Part shown: positions 19,761 through 30,665 of the stretch, piece after piece
Layout: every line of letters starts with the position of its first letter
Position numbering within the stretch: position 1 is the stretch's first letter
Origin: Myxococcales bacterium
Lineage (GTDB): Bacteria > Myxococcota_A > UBA9042 > UBA3505
DNA length: 64,000 nt
Reading direction: 5' to 3'
NCBI GenBank assembly: GCA_002728755.1
Contig: PBVT01000016.1
Location: 1-64,000 of the forward strand
The notes under the pieces: generated by a model
Told to the model about the DNA's origin: nothing
Seen by the model: only the letters and a program-made list of their open reading frames with translations
The model's database searches: none
Translations under genes and position numbers: made by a program

Positions 19761-21368
19761 ATGAAACAAGTTGCCATTGGTTCCTGGGATGCTTTGGAAG
19801 ACCGCGTCCCAACGTATGCGCTGGTATCCAACGTAGATCTTGTTGTCATCCGCTGGGATGATCAGATCTCTGTTCTCTATGGGCGCTGCCATCATCGAGG
19901 GGCCCTCTTAGCCGACGGTACCATCGAGGGCGAGAACCTGCTCTGCGGTGTTCACGGATGGGACTATCGCTACCAGACAGGGATCAGCGAGTATAATAAC
20001 GACGAAGCGCTGGACCGATTTCATGCCTGGGTTGAAGACGGTACCGTCTATGTCGACGCAGACGAGATCGCAGCCTGGGAGACGGACCATCCACAACCCT
20101 ACCATCGGGATGAATATCTGGGCACATATGCCGATGTACACGGCGCCGAGGAAGAGCCGCATACCAAGGTTATCCATGAGCTCGCGGCCCATGGGCTGTC
20201 TCGAACCGGACATCACGGGCCGAGCGCCGCGATGGGTATCCCTGCTCCAGAGCTACCACGCTGGGATGACATTCAGTTCGTGACCGGCCAGCTCGCAACC
20301 CTTCCCCTGCTAGAAGACGAACCCGTCGACACAAAGCTTGTGATCGGAAAGAACGCCAAACGCCCCCTCGTGCTGGAGATCCCACTCTTTGTCTCCGATA
20401 TGAGTTTTGGTTCCCTCTCCTACGAGTCGAAAGTGGCTCTGGCTCTGGGCGCCGAGCGTGCAGGCACGGGGATCTGTTCTGGTGAAGGCGGCATGTTGCC
20501 CGATGAGCAGGAGGCTTGTAGTCGCTATTTCTACGAACTGGCGTCGGGCCGGTTCGGATTCTCCATGGACAAATTATCCAAAGTACAGGCTTTCCACTTC
20601 AAGGGTGGGCAGGGAGCCAAGACCGGTACAGGCGGACACCTACCCGGACATAAGGTTACCCCGGAGATCGCTGCCGTCCGTGGTCTTAATGTAGGACAGA
20701 CAGCCATCTCCCCTCCACGCTTTCCCGATTGGGACAGCCTGGAACCCTACCGTGAATTTACACAGGCGGTTCGGGAGGCTACGGGCGGTATCCCCGTCGG
20801 ATTCAAGTTGTCTGCCCAGCATATAGAGAAAGACATCGACGCAGCCATCGACATCGGCGCCGACTACATCATCCTCGACGGACGAGGCGGTGGCACCGGA
20901 TCGGCCCCCCTGCTCTTCCGTAACCATATCTCCGTTCCTACGATACCGGCTCTGGCTCGAGCGCGCCGACATCTGGACGCCTGTGGGCAGGATGGAATTA
21001 CCCTGATCATTACCGGGGGATTACGTAGCGCAGCGGACTTTGCCAAAGCCATGGCACTCGGCGCAGACGGTGTCGCCATCGCCAACTCGGCCATCCAGGC
21101 CATCGGTTGTCTCGCTATGCGCGCCTGCCACACTAATAATTGCCCGGTGGGGATCGCGACCCAGAAAGAGCATCTACGCAAACGACTCGACATTGAACTC
21201 TCTGCACAACGCCTGGAGCGGTATCTTACCTCAACTGTCGAGCTGATGACTGTCATGGCCCGCTCCTGCGGCCATACAAAGTTGAGCGACTTCACCGAGA
21301 CCGACCTGGTGACCTGGCGACGCGATATGTCGGACCTGTCCGGTGTGCGATACGTCGGTGTCGGCTGA
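19761..21368 (+). CDS. Rieske [2Fe-2S] domain fused to FMN-binding glutamate synthase-type domain
   Basis: Rieske CHHRGALLADGTIEGENLLCGVHGWDY; glutamate synthase GGQGAKTGTGGHLPGHKVTPEIA; C-x5-C-x4-C motif CLAMRACHTNNCPVGIATQ. Confidence 0.88.
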   Translation: MKQVAIGSWDALEDRVPTYALVSNVDLVVIRWDDQISVLYGRCHHRGALLADGTIEGENLLCGVHGWDYRYQTGISEYNNDEALDRFHAWVEDGTVYVDADEIAAWETDHPQPYHRDEYLGTYADVHGAEEEPHTKVIHELAAHGLSRTGHHGPSAAMGIPAPELPRWDDIQFVTGQLATLPLLEDEPVDTKLVIGKNAKRPLVLEIPLFVSDMSFGSLSYESKVALALGAERAGTGICSGEGGMLPDEQEACSRYFYELASGRFGFSMDKLSKVQAFHFKGGQGAKTGTGGHLPGHKVTPEIAAVRGLNVGQTAISPPRFPDWDSLEPYREFTQAVREATGGIPVGFKLSAQHIEKDIDAAIDIGADYIILDGRGGGTGSAPLLFRNHISVPTIPALARARRHLDACGQDGITLIITGGLRSAADFAKAMALGADGVAIANSAIQAIGCLAMRACHTNNCPVGIATQKEHLRKRLDIELSAQRLERYLTSTVELMTVMARSCGHTKLSDFTETDLVTWRRDMSDLSGVRYVGVG

Positions 21369-21395
21369 ACCTCTTCCCCATATAAGGAATACAGC

Positions 21396-24080
21396 ATGAA
21401 CAGAATGGTCTGGCGCACCGCCCGATTCATACTCCCCATTGGGCTCGTAGTTCTTCTCCTCTGCGGTCCCTTCACTTCGACGTCTACCTACGCGCTTGTG
21501 CTTGGTGAAACCAACGCATCGGATGACAGGATCGCGTTTACAGAAAATCGAAATCAATGGGCGGACAAAAGCCATTTCAAGTTCTGGGATCATCATCAGA
21601 CAGTCTCCCTCCTCTCCGATCGGCTTCTATTCCATAGCTTCCGTTCGAAAACCGAAACACCAGTCGTAGGTCTACATTTCGAAGATGCCACCCAACACAC
21701 CACCGTGCATGGATTGGAACGTCGCCCGGAGGCTTTCCACTTTCTGATTGGAAACGATCCGGACCGCTGGCAACGACACGTTCCTCGTTTTGACGTGGTC
21801 CAATACCGCGAGGTTGGCCCCGGCATCGACATCTTCGTGCATGAACGAGACCAACAACTGGCCTACGACTTACGGGTTCGCGATCTGTCGAGCCTGTCTG
21901 ACTTCTCGATTCGCTGCCAGGGAACAAGCCACATAGAGCTCGACGCAGACGGTGGTATGCTGCTGCGCACCTCGATAGGGACTCTTCGCCAGACAGCCCC
22001 ACGGGCCTGGCAGATCGACCGAGACGGCACCCGGCTTCCTGTCCAGGCTCGCTTCGTGCTCCACGATGAACTGCGATTCGGCTTTGAAGTGGTGAACGCA
22101 CAACCGGATCTGGAGCTCATCATCGATCCGACCCTCTACTGGACAACCTTTGTGGGTGGAAGTGGCATCGACATCAGCCATGACATCGCGTTCACAGACG
22201 ACGGCAGCAACGATCTGATTATCGTGGGTGAAACCGCATTGGCGGGCGAATTACCCGGCGACTTCCCTGGTACGGGGAGCGTCTACCAGAGCACCCCCGG
22301 CGGCACGACCGACGCCTTCATCGCTCGCCTCGCTGGCAACGGTCAGAGCCTCGTCTATGCCACCTTTCTTGGAGGAACGGGGATCGACAAAGCGACAGAG
22401 GTAGACATCCTCTCTACTGGAACAACCCGCATCGCCGTCGCGGGAACAACCGAAAAAGTAGCGGACGCTAGCAACGATTTCCCCACTTCATCGACAGCAT
22501 TTCAGAGCCAATTCAGCCAGGGTAGCCCAAACGATGGATTTGTGGCCGAACTCTCCATCGATGGAACACAGCTGTATTACGGCACCTTTTTCGGTGGAAA
22601 TGGTGACGACATCATCTATGGGATGGAGTATGCAGCGGACGAGAGTGGCGATATTCTCATCGCAGGAATGACGCGCCGCCTATTCGGCCCTATGCCATCG
22701 TTTCCCACCACCGAAAACGCGTACCAGGCGCAGCATAACGCGGGGGCGGTTCGCGATGGATTCATCGCGCGTATCAAGACCTCCGAATCGGGCTTGGCGT
22801 TTTCCACCTATTTCGGGGGTAATGGTGACGATATTATCTACGCCATGACCCAGGCCCTCGACGGTTCGGGTGATATCTACGTCGGGGGTGAGACCGGTTT
22901 GATCCTTACAGCCCCGAGCTCCTTTCCCATAACGGAAGGGGCCGTTCAGCCCACCTTCAGCGGTGACAGCGGCACCGACGGTTTCGTAGCTCGACTCGTA
23001 CCCGACGGAAGCGACATCGTCTTTTCCACCTTTCTGGGAGGTAACGACGACGACCGTGTTCTCGATCTGGCCGCCGTCGATGATGGGACAGGGGCCGTCG
23101 TCGTCACCGGTAACGCCGGATTTGTGGTGGGCACTACAACCGCATTTCCTACCACGGAGGACGTCTATTCCAACACCTCCAGTGGAGGGCCCAACGACAT
23201 CTTCCTTCTCCGTTTAACCCATGACGGAACCATCCTCGTATTTTCCACTTTCATTGGTGGCAGTGGGCCAGAAGGACGCACCAATCTGGAGTTGGCCATC
23301 GGGCCCAGCGGAAAGATCCTTCTGACGGGTGATTCTTCATCCGCAGACTTTCCTACCACCGAAGACGCCTGGTTTACGGGGGCGATCTCTGGCCTTTGCC
23401 CGGATCCTACCGGTGCGGTCAACCCCTGCTCCGACGCCTTCGTGCTCGTGATGGATCCGGTCGGCTCGAATCTACTCTTCAGCTCTTTATTAGGGGGCGC
23501 ATCGGGTTCGTACGATGTCGGCCGTTCCATTCGGGTGCATGGTGAAGAAGCCGTTGTCGTAGGAACAACCGCGGCTGCCGATTTCCTGGCAGAAACGACA
23601 ACGCCACAGATTGGACCGACCGCGTCGTTTGATGGATTTATTCTCAGCTTCAATCTGGGCGATGTTCCCCTGCCCGAAGAGGACCTGGGCGGTGGGGACG
23701 ATGACGCTGGTTTGTCGGATACGGGCACACCAGATTCGGGGACCACCGATGAGGGCAGCACCGATGTCCCAGTCGCGGATGAAGGACCAGGCGAGGACAG
23801 CATACCCGGGGATGAAACGTCGACGCCGGACACCACACCAACCGATGACTTTGGTGGTGAAGGAACGAGCGACGCATCGACGGAAACAACAACCGCGCCC
23901 GACACCAGTTCAGACACGGCAAGCGATAGCGGCCCGGTAGATAGCCCCCCCGAAACGGATTCCGGAGGCTGCGGTTGTCAGCTCCATAAAACCGAGACAA
24001 TACCACCTTCGATCCTCTGGATTCTGGGGTTGGTCAGTCTGTGGTTTTTCGTCCGCCGACGGGACACTCCAATGGCGTAA
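21396..24080 (+). CDS. Secreted SBBP-repeat beta-propeller protein with MYXO-CTERM-like C-terminus
   Basis: Repeated ...STFLGGNGDDIIYGM...FPTTEGAYQ... modules; T/D/S-rich linker then GGCGCQLHKTETIPPSILWILGLVSLWFFVRRR. Confidence 0.85.
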   Translation: MNRMVWRTARFILPIGLVVLLLCGPFTSTSTYALVLGETNASDDRIAFTENRNQWADKSHFKFWDHHQTVSLLSDRLLFHSFRSKTETPVVGLHFEDATQHTTVHGLERRPEAFHFLIGNDPDRWQRHVPRFDVVQYREVGPGIDIFVHERDQQLAYDLRVRDLSSLSDFSIRCQGTSHIELDADGGMLLRTSIGTLRQTAPRAWQIDRDGTRLPVQARFVLHDELRFGFEVVNAQPDLELIIDPTLYWTTFVGGSGIDISHDIAFTDDGSNDLIIVGETALAGELPGDFPGTGSVYQSTPGGTTDAFIARLAGNGQSLVYATFLGGTGIDKATEVDILSTGTTRIAVAGTTEKVADASNDFPTSSTAFQSQFSQGSPNDGFVAELSIDGTQLYYGTFFGGNGDDIIYGMEYAADESGDILIAGMTRRLFGPMPSFPTTENAYQAQHNAGAVRDGFIARIKTSESGLAFSTYFGGNGDDIIYAMTQALDGSGDIYVGGETGLILTAPSSFPITEGAVQPTFSGDSGTDGFVARLVPDGSDIVFSTFLGGNDDDRVLDLAAVDDGTGAVVVTGNAGFVVGTTTAFPTTEDVYSNTSSGGPNDIFLLRLTHDGTILVFSTFIGGSGPEGRTNLELAIGPSGKILLTGDSSSADFPTTEDAWFTGAISGLCPDPTGAVNPCSDAFVLVMDPVGSNLLFSSLLGGASGSYDVGRSIRVHGEEAVVVGTTAAADFLAETTTPQIGPTASFDGFILSFNLGDVPLPEEDLGGGDDDAGLSDTGTPDSGTTDEGSTDVPVADEGPGEDSIPGDETSTPDTTPTDDFGGEGTSDASTETTTAPDTSSDTASDSGPVDSPPETDSGGCGCQLHKTETIPPSILWILGLVSLWFFVRRRDTPMA

Positions 24081-24109
24081 TATCCAGAACGTAGTATTCA
24101 CGCCATAAA

Positions 24110-27100
24110 ATGCATCGTCGGACATCGTTTTTTTCGCTCCCCGGTTTCTGTACTTTCACCCCATGGAAATGCATACTGAGTAAGCATTTGAACGGGAGTC
24201 GAATCACCTTGAATCACAAGGGGTTAACGGTAACCCTCACGCTGTTTCTATTACTGATCATCGGAGCCTGCTCCGGCGGTGATGGTACCAGTGCGGGTGA
24301 TGTTTTGGGTAAAACCGATGCAGGGGTCCCCGATACCCCCTCCCAATCCGACGCCGACGGCATAGGAAATCCCGTCGACAGCGGCCCAGATACAAAGACC
24401 AATTCGGACAGTCAGACAGACGTTCCGAGTACAGCCGATATCGACGTCTCGGATACACAGGGGGACTGCCCCCCCGGAGCGGGTTGCTTTGGCCAATCCT
24501 GTGAATCGACAGGAGATTGTCAGTCCGGTCTCTGTGTTCCCTTCCTGGGGGATACTGTCTGTAGTGATTTTTGTGATGGTACCTGCCCAGAAGGTTGGGC
24601 CTGTAGTCCCATCGAGACGGGTGGCTCCGATGTCATCTTCGCGTGCGTATCGCGCTTTACCCATTTATGCCTGCCATGCACGACCTCTTCGGATTGCTCT
24701 ACCGGTGATAATGAAAACGTCTGCATCCCCTACGCAGACAAGGGCTCCTTCTGCGGCGCGTCCTGTTCCGAGGAGATCCCCTGTCTGGACGGCTATATGT
24801 GTGAAGAGATCGCCGACGTGGATGGGAATATCAGTTCACAATGTGTCGCCATCGGCAGTGAGTGCTCTTGCGCGACCAAGGCGGTTGAGTTGGGCCTGTC
24901 CACCGTCTGCTACATCAATAATGTGCATGGAACCTGTTCGGGACAGCGCGTTTGCTCTCCATCTGGGTTGACCGAATGCGATGCGAAGGTTCCCGCTGCT
25001 GAAATCTGCAATCTCGAGGACGACAACTGCGACGGAGAGATCGACAACAACATCTGTGACGACGAGAACGAATGTACGGAGGATATCTGCGACCCCTCGG
25101 CGGGCTGTCAGTATATTCCGCTCGATGGCACCCCTTGCGATGACGGAAACGCCTGCAGCTTTGGAGATCAATGTGTCGAGGGGGCCTGCTCCGGCTTTGA
25201 GACCTTCTGTAACGATGACAACCCCTGCACCGAGGATATCTGCAGTGAAAACCAGGGCTGTATCTACGAACCCCTGGATGGATTCTGCGAGGATGGCGAC
25301 GATTGTACCCTCGGTGATCATTGCGAGGGTGGGACCTGTATCAGCGGCATAAGCATCACGTGCGACGATCATAACGAGTGCACGGACGACCTCTGTGACC
25401 CACAGTCTGGCTGTTCCTATGTGCCTATCGAGAGCCTCTGCGACGATGGTAATGCCTGCACGGAGGGCGATCGCTGCCTATTCGGTCAATGCACCCCCCT
25501 GGGGCTCGCGAACTGTGATGACGAAAACGCCTGCACGGACGATAGCTGTGATTCTCTGATCGGCTGCCAACATATAAGCAACAATCTCCCTTGTAACGAC
25601 GGTAACCTCTGCACCCTGGGTGATTATTGCGTAGAGGGCAGCTGTACACCGGCCAACACCTTGATCTGCAATGACTCGAACCCCTGCACAGACGACAGCT
25701 GCTCGCCACAGACCGGTTGTCTTTTCAGCCCAAACACCACGACTTGTAACGACTCCAACGCCTGTACGCTCCATGACAGCTGCGAGAGTGGCATCTGCAT
25801 CTCGTCGGTCGTGGAGAACTGTGATGATTCAAACCCCTGTACCACCGATTGGTGCGACCCGGTTGCCGGCTGCCAACACGCCCCCAATAGCGCGGCCTGT
25901 GACGACGGAAACACGTGCACCATCGGCGATATCTGTTCCGATTCTCTATGTGCCTCGGGTACGACACAGTTGCTATGTAGTGATGGAAACCCCTGCACCG
26001 ATGACATCTGCGATCCCATCGTTGGCTGTACCCATGCAAATAATATTCAGCCCTGTAACGATGGCAACGCCTGTACGACCGGCGACATCTGTTACCAGGG
26101 GGAATGCGGCGGCGCGGGGAACTTGTCCTGCGACGACGGAAACCCCTGCACCCTGGACACCTGCGGCCCCACCACGGGCTGTCTCCACCAGCACGCGCCG
26201 GGCGCGTGCAGTGATGGGAACGCCTGTACGACGGGAGACTCCTGCACAGCCGGAGCCTGCATCACCGACGGTATGCTCGATTGCGACGACGGCAACCCCT
26301 GCACCGACGACTACTGTGATCCGGCAGCGGGCTGTATGCATATAAACAATACGATCCCCTGCAACGATATGAATATATGCACCCTGGGTGATCGCTGTAC
26401 GGATGGTCTCTGTGTCGGTCCGGACCCGCAGGTATGCGACGACGACAACCCCTGTACCGACGACAGCTGTGACGCGGATGACGGGTGTGTCTACGCGGAC
26501 AATACGGATCCCTGCGACGATCTTAATTCCTGTACGACCGACGACATATGCACCGATGGAGACTGTCGCGGAGCCGGCTCCCTGAGCTGCGACGATGACA
26601 ACCCCTGCACTCTCGACATCTGCACTCCCGATGGCGGCTGCGCCCATGAGAATGTAGATACGGCCTGTAGTGACGGAGACCCTTGCACCATCAACGACAG
26701 CTGTGTCGCTGGCGCCTGCACGTCGGGTCTCCAATTGGATTGTAGCGATGGAAACGAATGCACATTGGATAGCTGTGATGCCAGCGGGACCTGTTTGTAC
26801 ACACCCACCGAAGGCTCCTGCGACGACGGCAACCCATGTACCGTCGACGAAGTATGTTCCGACGGCGCCTGTGTACAGACCGATGTACTCGATTGCGACG
26901 ACGACAACAGCTGCACGACCGATTTCTGCTCACCCCTGACCGGGTGTCAGTACACCTTCAACACGTCCCCATGTAGCGACGAGAACGCCTGTACCATCGG
27001 TGACACCTGCTCCGAGGGGAGCTGTGTTACCGACCAGGCCCTGGCCTGCGACGACGGCAACCCGTGTACCGACGACGGTTGCAGCCCCGAGACTGGCTGT

Positions 27101-30100
27101 TTTCATATCAACAACACGATCCCATGCAACGACGGAAACGCCTGCACTACCGTAGATATGTGTACCGACGGAACCTGCCAGGGCTCCGTCGCGCCAACCT
27201 GCGATGACGAAAACATCTGCACGGACGACATCTGTGATCCCTCTGTAGGCTGTACCCATAAGGTCAATGATGTTCCCTGTACGGATGGAAACGCGTGCAC
27301 CCTCGGTGACGTCTGTGCCGGTGGGTCGTGCCAGCCGGGAGCGGTCACGGCCTGTGATGATCTGAACCTCTGTACGACAGACAGTTGTGACCCGAGCTCG
27401 GGCTGCCGGTATGTCGCCAACTCTGTCCCCTGCGATGACGGAAGCGCCTGCACCATTGGCGATATCTGTAGTGACGGTACATGCCTGTCGGGCACAACAA
27501 CTCTTTCCTGTGACGATGGCAACCTGTGCACGGATGATGTCTGTTCGGCCGTTACGGGCTGCTCCAACACTCACAACACGGTCCCATGTGACGATGGCAG
27601 CAGTTGTACGGTGAACGACGTCTGCGCAGCGGGTGCGTGTACACCGGGCCCCGCGGTCAACTGCGACGACAGCAACCCCTGCACCGACGACAGCTGCTCC
27701 CCTGGTAGCGGCTGCCAACATACAAATAACAGCGTTCTCTGCGACGATAACAACGCGTGCACCCTTGGCGACCAATGCATAAATGGCAGCTGCTCGTTCA
27801 CCTCGGTTCCGGATTGCGACGATGGAAACCTCTGTACCACGGACAGCTGCGACAGCGTGGCGGGCTGTCAGCACCCACAGAACACGGTGGCCTGTAGTGA
27901 CGGAGATGTATGTACCACCTCCGATGCCTGTGTCGCAGGAAGCTGTTCGGGTGGCCCGCTTATGAGCTGCGACGATGACAACCCATGCACCACCGACAGC
28001 TGTGATCCCACCCTGGGTTGTATCCATGAGGCCAACACCCTGCCCTGTGACGATGGCAACCATTGCACGACCAACGACGTCTGCTCGGGTGGGACCTGTG
28101 GCAGCAGCACCTTCCCGGACTGCAACGACGGCAACGCTTGTACTACAGACTGGTGTGAGCCCGACGACGGCTGTACCTATGCCAACAACAGCCTCCCATG
28201 CAGTGACGACGACGCCTGTACATTAGAAGACGCTTGTTTGAACGGTACCTGCATCGCTGGTTCCACCGTCGACTGTGATGATGGAAACCCCTGTACCGAC
28301 GACACCTGCGACCCGGATGTGGGCTGTGTTCATACCGCCAACACGGCCTCCTGTGATGACGGGAACGCCTGTACGCTCGATGATGTCTGCTTGAATAAAG
28401 GATGCGTCGCGGGAGACACCGTAAAAGACTGCGACGACAGCAACGGCTGCACCGACGACACCTGCGACCCAGCCCTGGGCTGTGTCCAGACCGACAATAC
28501 CATCGCCTGTAGTGACGGCGACCCCTGCACAATGGGTGACACCTGTTCGGGGGGCGTATGCAGCCATACCAGCACCCAGAATTGTGACGACGGGAACCCC
28601 TGTACCGACGACACCTGCGATCCGGTCGATGGCTGCACGTATACGAAGAATACGGTCGCCTGCGACGATCAGAACGAATGCACCCTCGACGACATATGTG
28701 ACGATGGGAATTGCGCCGGTTCCACCATGCGTGATTGTGACGACGACAACATCTGCACGACCGATGCGTGCGATCCCCTATCCGGTTGTACCAACGTCTT
28801 CAACACCATCCCCTGCTCCGATGCAGACGCCTGTACTACGGGCGACAGCTGCTCCGGAGGCTCCTGCACAACAAGCGGGGTTCTGGATTGTGACGACAGC
28901 AACCCATGCACCGACGACTCCTGCGATCCCGATGTGGGCTGTATCCATGTGTTCAACACAAACGCCTGTAACGACAACAACGACTGCACCAGCGGGGATG
29001 TCTGCTCCGAAGGCACATGCCTGGGGGCTGGCTCTCTGGATTGTGACGACGGAAACGACTGTACCCTGGACATCTGCGATATAGACGGTGGATGCAGCCA
29101 TGAAGATTTGACCGGCCCCTGCAGTGATGACGATCCATGCACCTTGAACGACACCTGTGTCGATGGCCTCTGCGTCTCCGGAGAAGAGCCGGATTGCGAC
29201 GATGGGAACGAATGCACGGCGGACTCCTGCAATAGCGATGGTATCTGCGAGCATACGGCGATCACGGGTAGTTGTGACGACGACGACGCCTGTACAGAGA
29301 ACGATGTCTGCACGGGAACCGTCTGTGGTGGAACGACCGTCGATTGCGACGACGATGAGGTCTGCACCACCGACTATTGTCTGCCTGCGTCCGGCTGCCA
29401 ATATGTACAAAACTCGATCGTCTGTGACGACGGTGATGCCTGTACCAGCGGTGATATCTGCTCAGCCGGTGTGTGCGCCGGTCCCGACACCGTAGACTGC
29501 AACGACGACAACCTATGCACGACCGATAGCTGTGATTCGGGTTCGGGCTGTAGCAATATACATAACAGCCTCCCCTGCGACGATGGAAACGCCTGTACGG
29601 AAAACGATAGCTGCGCCAATGGGGCCTGTAGTGACACCACCAGCGTCGATTGTAACGACGATAATGGCTGCACCACCGACACCTGCGATAGCGTCACGGG
29701 CTGCGCCAATACAAATAACGAATCGCCATGCGATGACGGTGATCTATGTACCCAGGATGACGTCTGCAGCGACGGAGCCTGTGCCGGTGCATCGAGTATG
29801 ACCTGCGTCGACGACAACCTATGCACTAACGACAGCTGTGATCCATTGGTCGGCTGCCAATATCTAGCCAACACCCTCGACTGTGACGACGGCAGTATGT
29901 GTACCGAGAACGATGTATGCTCTGGTGGTGACTGTACGGCCGGCTCAACCGTGAACTGTGACGATGGCGACATCTGCACTGTGGACAGCTGCGATCCGTT
30001 GGAGGGTTGCTCAAACATCGCCTCCTCTCCCTGTTGTGGTAACGAAACGGTCGAAGCGACCGAAGACTGTGACGACGGCAACACCATCGATGGCGATGGT

Positions 30101-30583
30101 TGTAGTTCCAGCTGTGAATCCGAGATCGTGCTTGTGCCTGGCTTCGTCGGAGAGACCGGTCCCGCCTTCTTTGGTTGGACCCAATGCGAAGGCTATTTCG
30201 ACACGACCGCTGCGTCGGAGCTTCCCAGCGAGTGGGGCGACGACTGTACGGGAGAGGAATACAATATGTTACGCCTGGTATGCGGCTCCGACAGCGATAA
30301 TTACGACTATATCGATATCGATAAAAACGTATTCCGCGAAGGACTCACTGGTTTCAGCGAGCTAGGCCTGGTGGATGACGCCAGCTTCTCCGGATGGACC
30401 AATGTGGTACAAGCGGATGGGGGCCATCCCCATAACGGACTGAGCAAATGGGGTGGCACCTGGGACTGCGGTGCAGGGAACCCCAATCTGGCCATTAAGA
30501 ATTTCTGCACCTACGAAGTCGCCAATTGCTTCGGCCAGGGATTAAGCTCAAGTCGGTACCTATGGGTGTATGTCGCACCGTAA
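24110..30583 (+). CDS. Giant Cys-rich repeat lipoprotein (paralog 1)
   Basis: Lipobox LLLIIGACSGG (a TTG start at 24209 with upstream GGGAG is plausible); MopE-like ICNLEDDNCDGEID; about 33 CDDGNPCTDDSCDPxxGC...CDDGNACTxGDxCxxGxC units; Myxococcus Cys-rich cap CDDGNTIDGDGCSSSC; unique C-terminal domain. Confidence 0.9.
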   Translation: MHRRTSFFSLPGFCTFTPWKCILSKHLNGSRITLNHKGLTVTLTLFLLLIIGACSGGDGTSAGDVLGKTDAGVPDTPSQSDADGIGNPVDSGPDTKTNSDSQTDVPSTADIDVSDTQGDCPPGAGCFGQSCESTGDCQSGLCVPFLGDTVCSDFCDGTCPEGWACSPIETGGSDVIFACVSRFTHLCLPCTTSSDCSTGDNENVCIPYADKGSFCGASCSEEIPCLDGYMCEEIADVDGNISSQCVAIGSECSCATKAVELGLSTVCYINNVHGTCSGQRVCSPSGLTECDAKVPAAEICNLEDDNCDGEIDNNICDDENECTEDICDPSAGCQYIPLDGTPCDDGNACSFGDQCVEGACSGFETFCNDDNPCTEDICSENQGCIYEPLDGFCEDGDDCTLGDHCEGGTCISGISITCDDHNECTDDLCDPQSGCSYVPIESLCDDGNACTEGDRCLFGQCTPLGLANCDDENACTDDSCDSLIGCQHISNNLPCNDGNLCTLGDYCVEGSCTPANTLICNDSNPCTDDSCSPQTGCLFSPNTTTCNDSNACTLHDSCESGICISSVVENCDDSNPCTTDWCDPVAGCQHAPNSAACDDGNTCTIGDICSDSLCASGTTQLLCSDGNPCTDDICDPIVGCTHANNIQPCNDGNACTTGDICYQGECGGAGNLSCDDGNPCTLDTCGPTTGCLHQHAPGACSDGNACTTGDSCTAGACITDGMLDCDDGNPCTDDYCDPAAGCMHINNTIPCNDMNICTLGDRCTDGLCVGPDPQVCDDDNPCTDDSCDADDGCVYADNTDPCDDLNSCTTDDICTDGDCRGAGSLSCDDDNPCTLDICTPDGGCAHENVDTACSDGDPCTINDSCVAGACTSGLQLDCSDGNECTLDSCDASGTCLYTPTEGSCDDGNPCTVDEVCSDGACVQTDVLDCDDDNSCTTDFCSPLTGCQYTFNTSPCSDENACTIGDTCSEGSCVTDQALACDDGNPCTDDGCSPETGCFHINNTIPCNDGNACTTVDMCTDGTCQGSVAPTCDDENICTDDICDPSVGCTHKVNDVPCTDGNACTLGDVCAGGSCQPGAVTACDDLNLCTTDSCDPSSGCRYVANSVPCDDGSACTIGDICSDGTCLSGTTTLSCDDGNLCTDDVCSAVTGCSNTHNTVPCDDGSSCTVNDVCAAGACTPGPAVNCDDSNPCTDDSCSPGSGCQHTNNSVLCDDNNACTLGDQCINGSCSFTSVPDCDDGNLCTTDSCDSVAGCQHPQNTVACSDGDVCTTSDACVAGSCSGGPLMSCDDDNPCTTDSCDPTLGCIHEANTLPCDDGNHCTTNDVCSGGTCGSSTFPDCNDGNACTTDWCEPDDGCTYANNSLPCSDDDACTLEDACLNGTCIAGSTVDCDDGNPCTDDTCDPDVGCVHTANTASCDDGNACTLDDVCLNKGCVAGDTVKDCDDSNGCTDDTCDPALGCVQTDNTIACSDGDPCTMGDTCSGGVCSHTSTQNCDDGNPCTDDTCDPVDGCTYTKNTVACDDQNECTLDDICDDGNCAGSTMRDCDDDNICTTDACDPLSGCTNVFNTIPCSDADACTTGDSCSGGSCTTSGVLDCDDSNPCTDDSCDPDVGCIHVFNTNACNDNNDCTSGDVCSEGTCLGAGSLDCDDGNDCTLDICDIDGGCSHEDLTGPCSDDDPCTLNDTCVDGLCVSGEEPDCDDGNECTADSCNSDGICEHTAITGSCDDDDACTENDVCTGTVCGGTTVDCDDDEVCTTDYCLPASGCQYVQNSIVCDDGDACTSGDICSAGVCAGPDTVDCNDDNLCTTDSCDSGSGCSNIHNSLPCDDGNACTENDSCANGACSDTTSVDCNDDNGCTTDTCDSVTGCANTNNESPCDDGDLCTQDDVCSDGACAGASSMTCVDDNLCTNDSCDPLVGCQYLANTLDCDDGSMCTENDVCSGGDCTAGSTVNCDDGDICTVDSCDPLEGCSNIASSPCCGNETVEATEDCDDGNTIDGDGCSSSCESEIVLVPGFVGETGPAFFGWTQCEGYFDTTAASELPSEWGDDCTGEEYNMLRLVCGSDSDNYDYIDIDKNVFREGLTGFSELGLVDDASFSGWTNVVQADGGHPHNGLSKWGGTWDCGAGNPNLAIKNFCTYEVANCFGQGLSSSRYLWVYVAP
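25048..30122 (+). repeat. Coding tandem repeat, ~51 aa (~153 bp) period, 8 Cys per unit, ~33 units (paralog 1)
   Basis: Units counted by eye in the translation; e.g. LDCDDGNPCTDDYCDPAAGCMHINNTIPCNDMNICTLGDRCTDGLCVGPDP = 51 aa. Confidence 0.88.
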
Positions 30584-30665
30584 AGCAGTAGAAACCCAAG
30601 CCAACTACACTTCCAAAACCTCGAAAGCCACGAACTTGCAAAACAAACCTCATATACTCGTCTGC

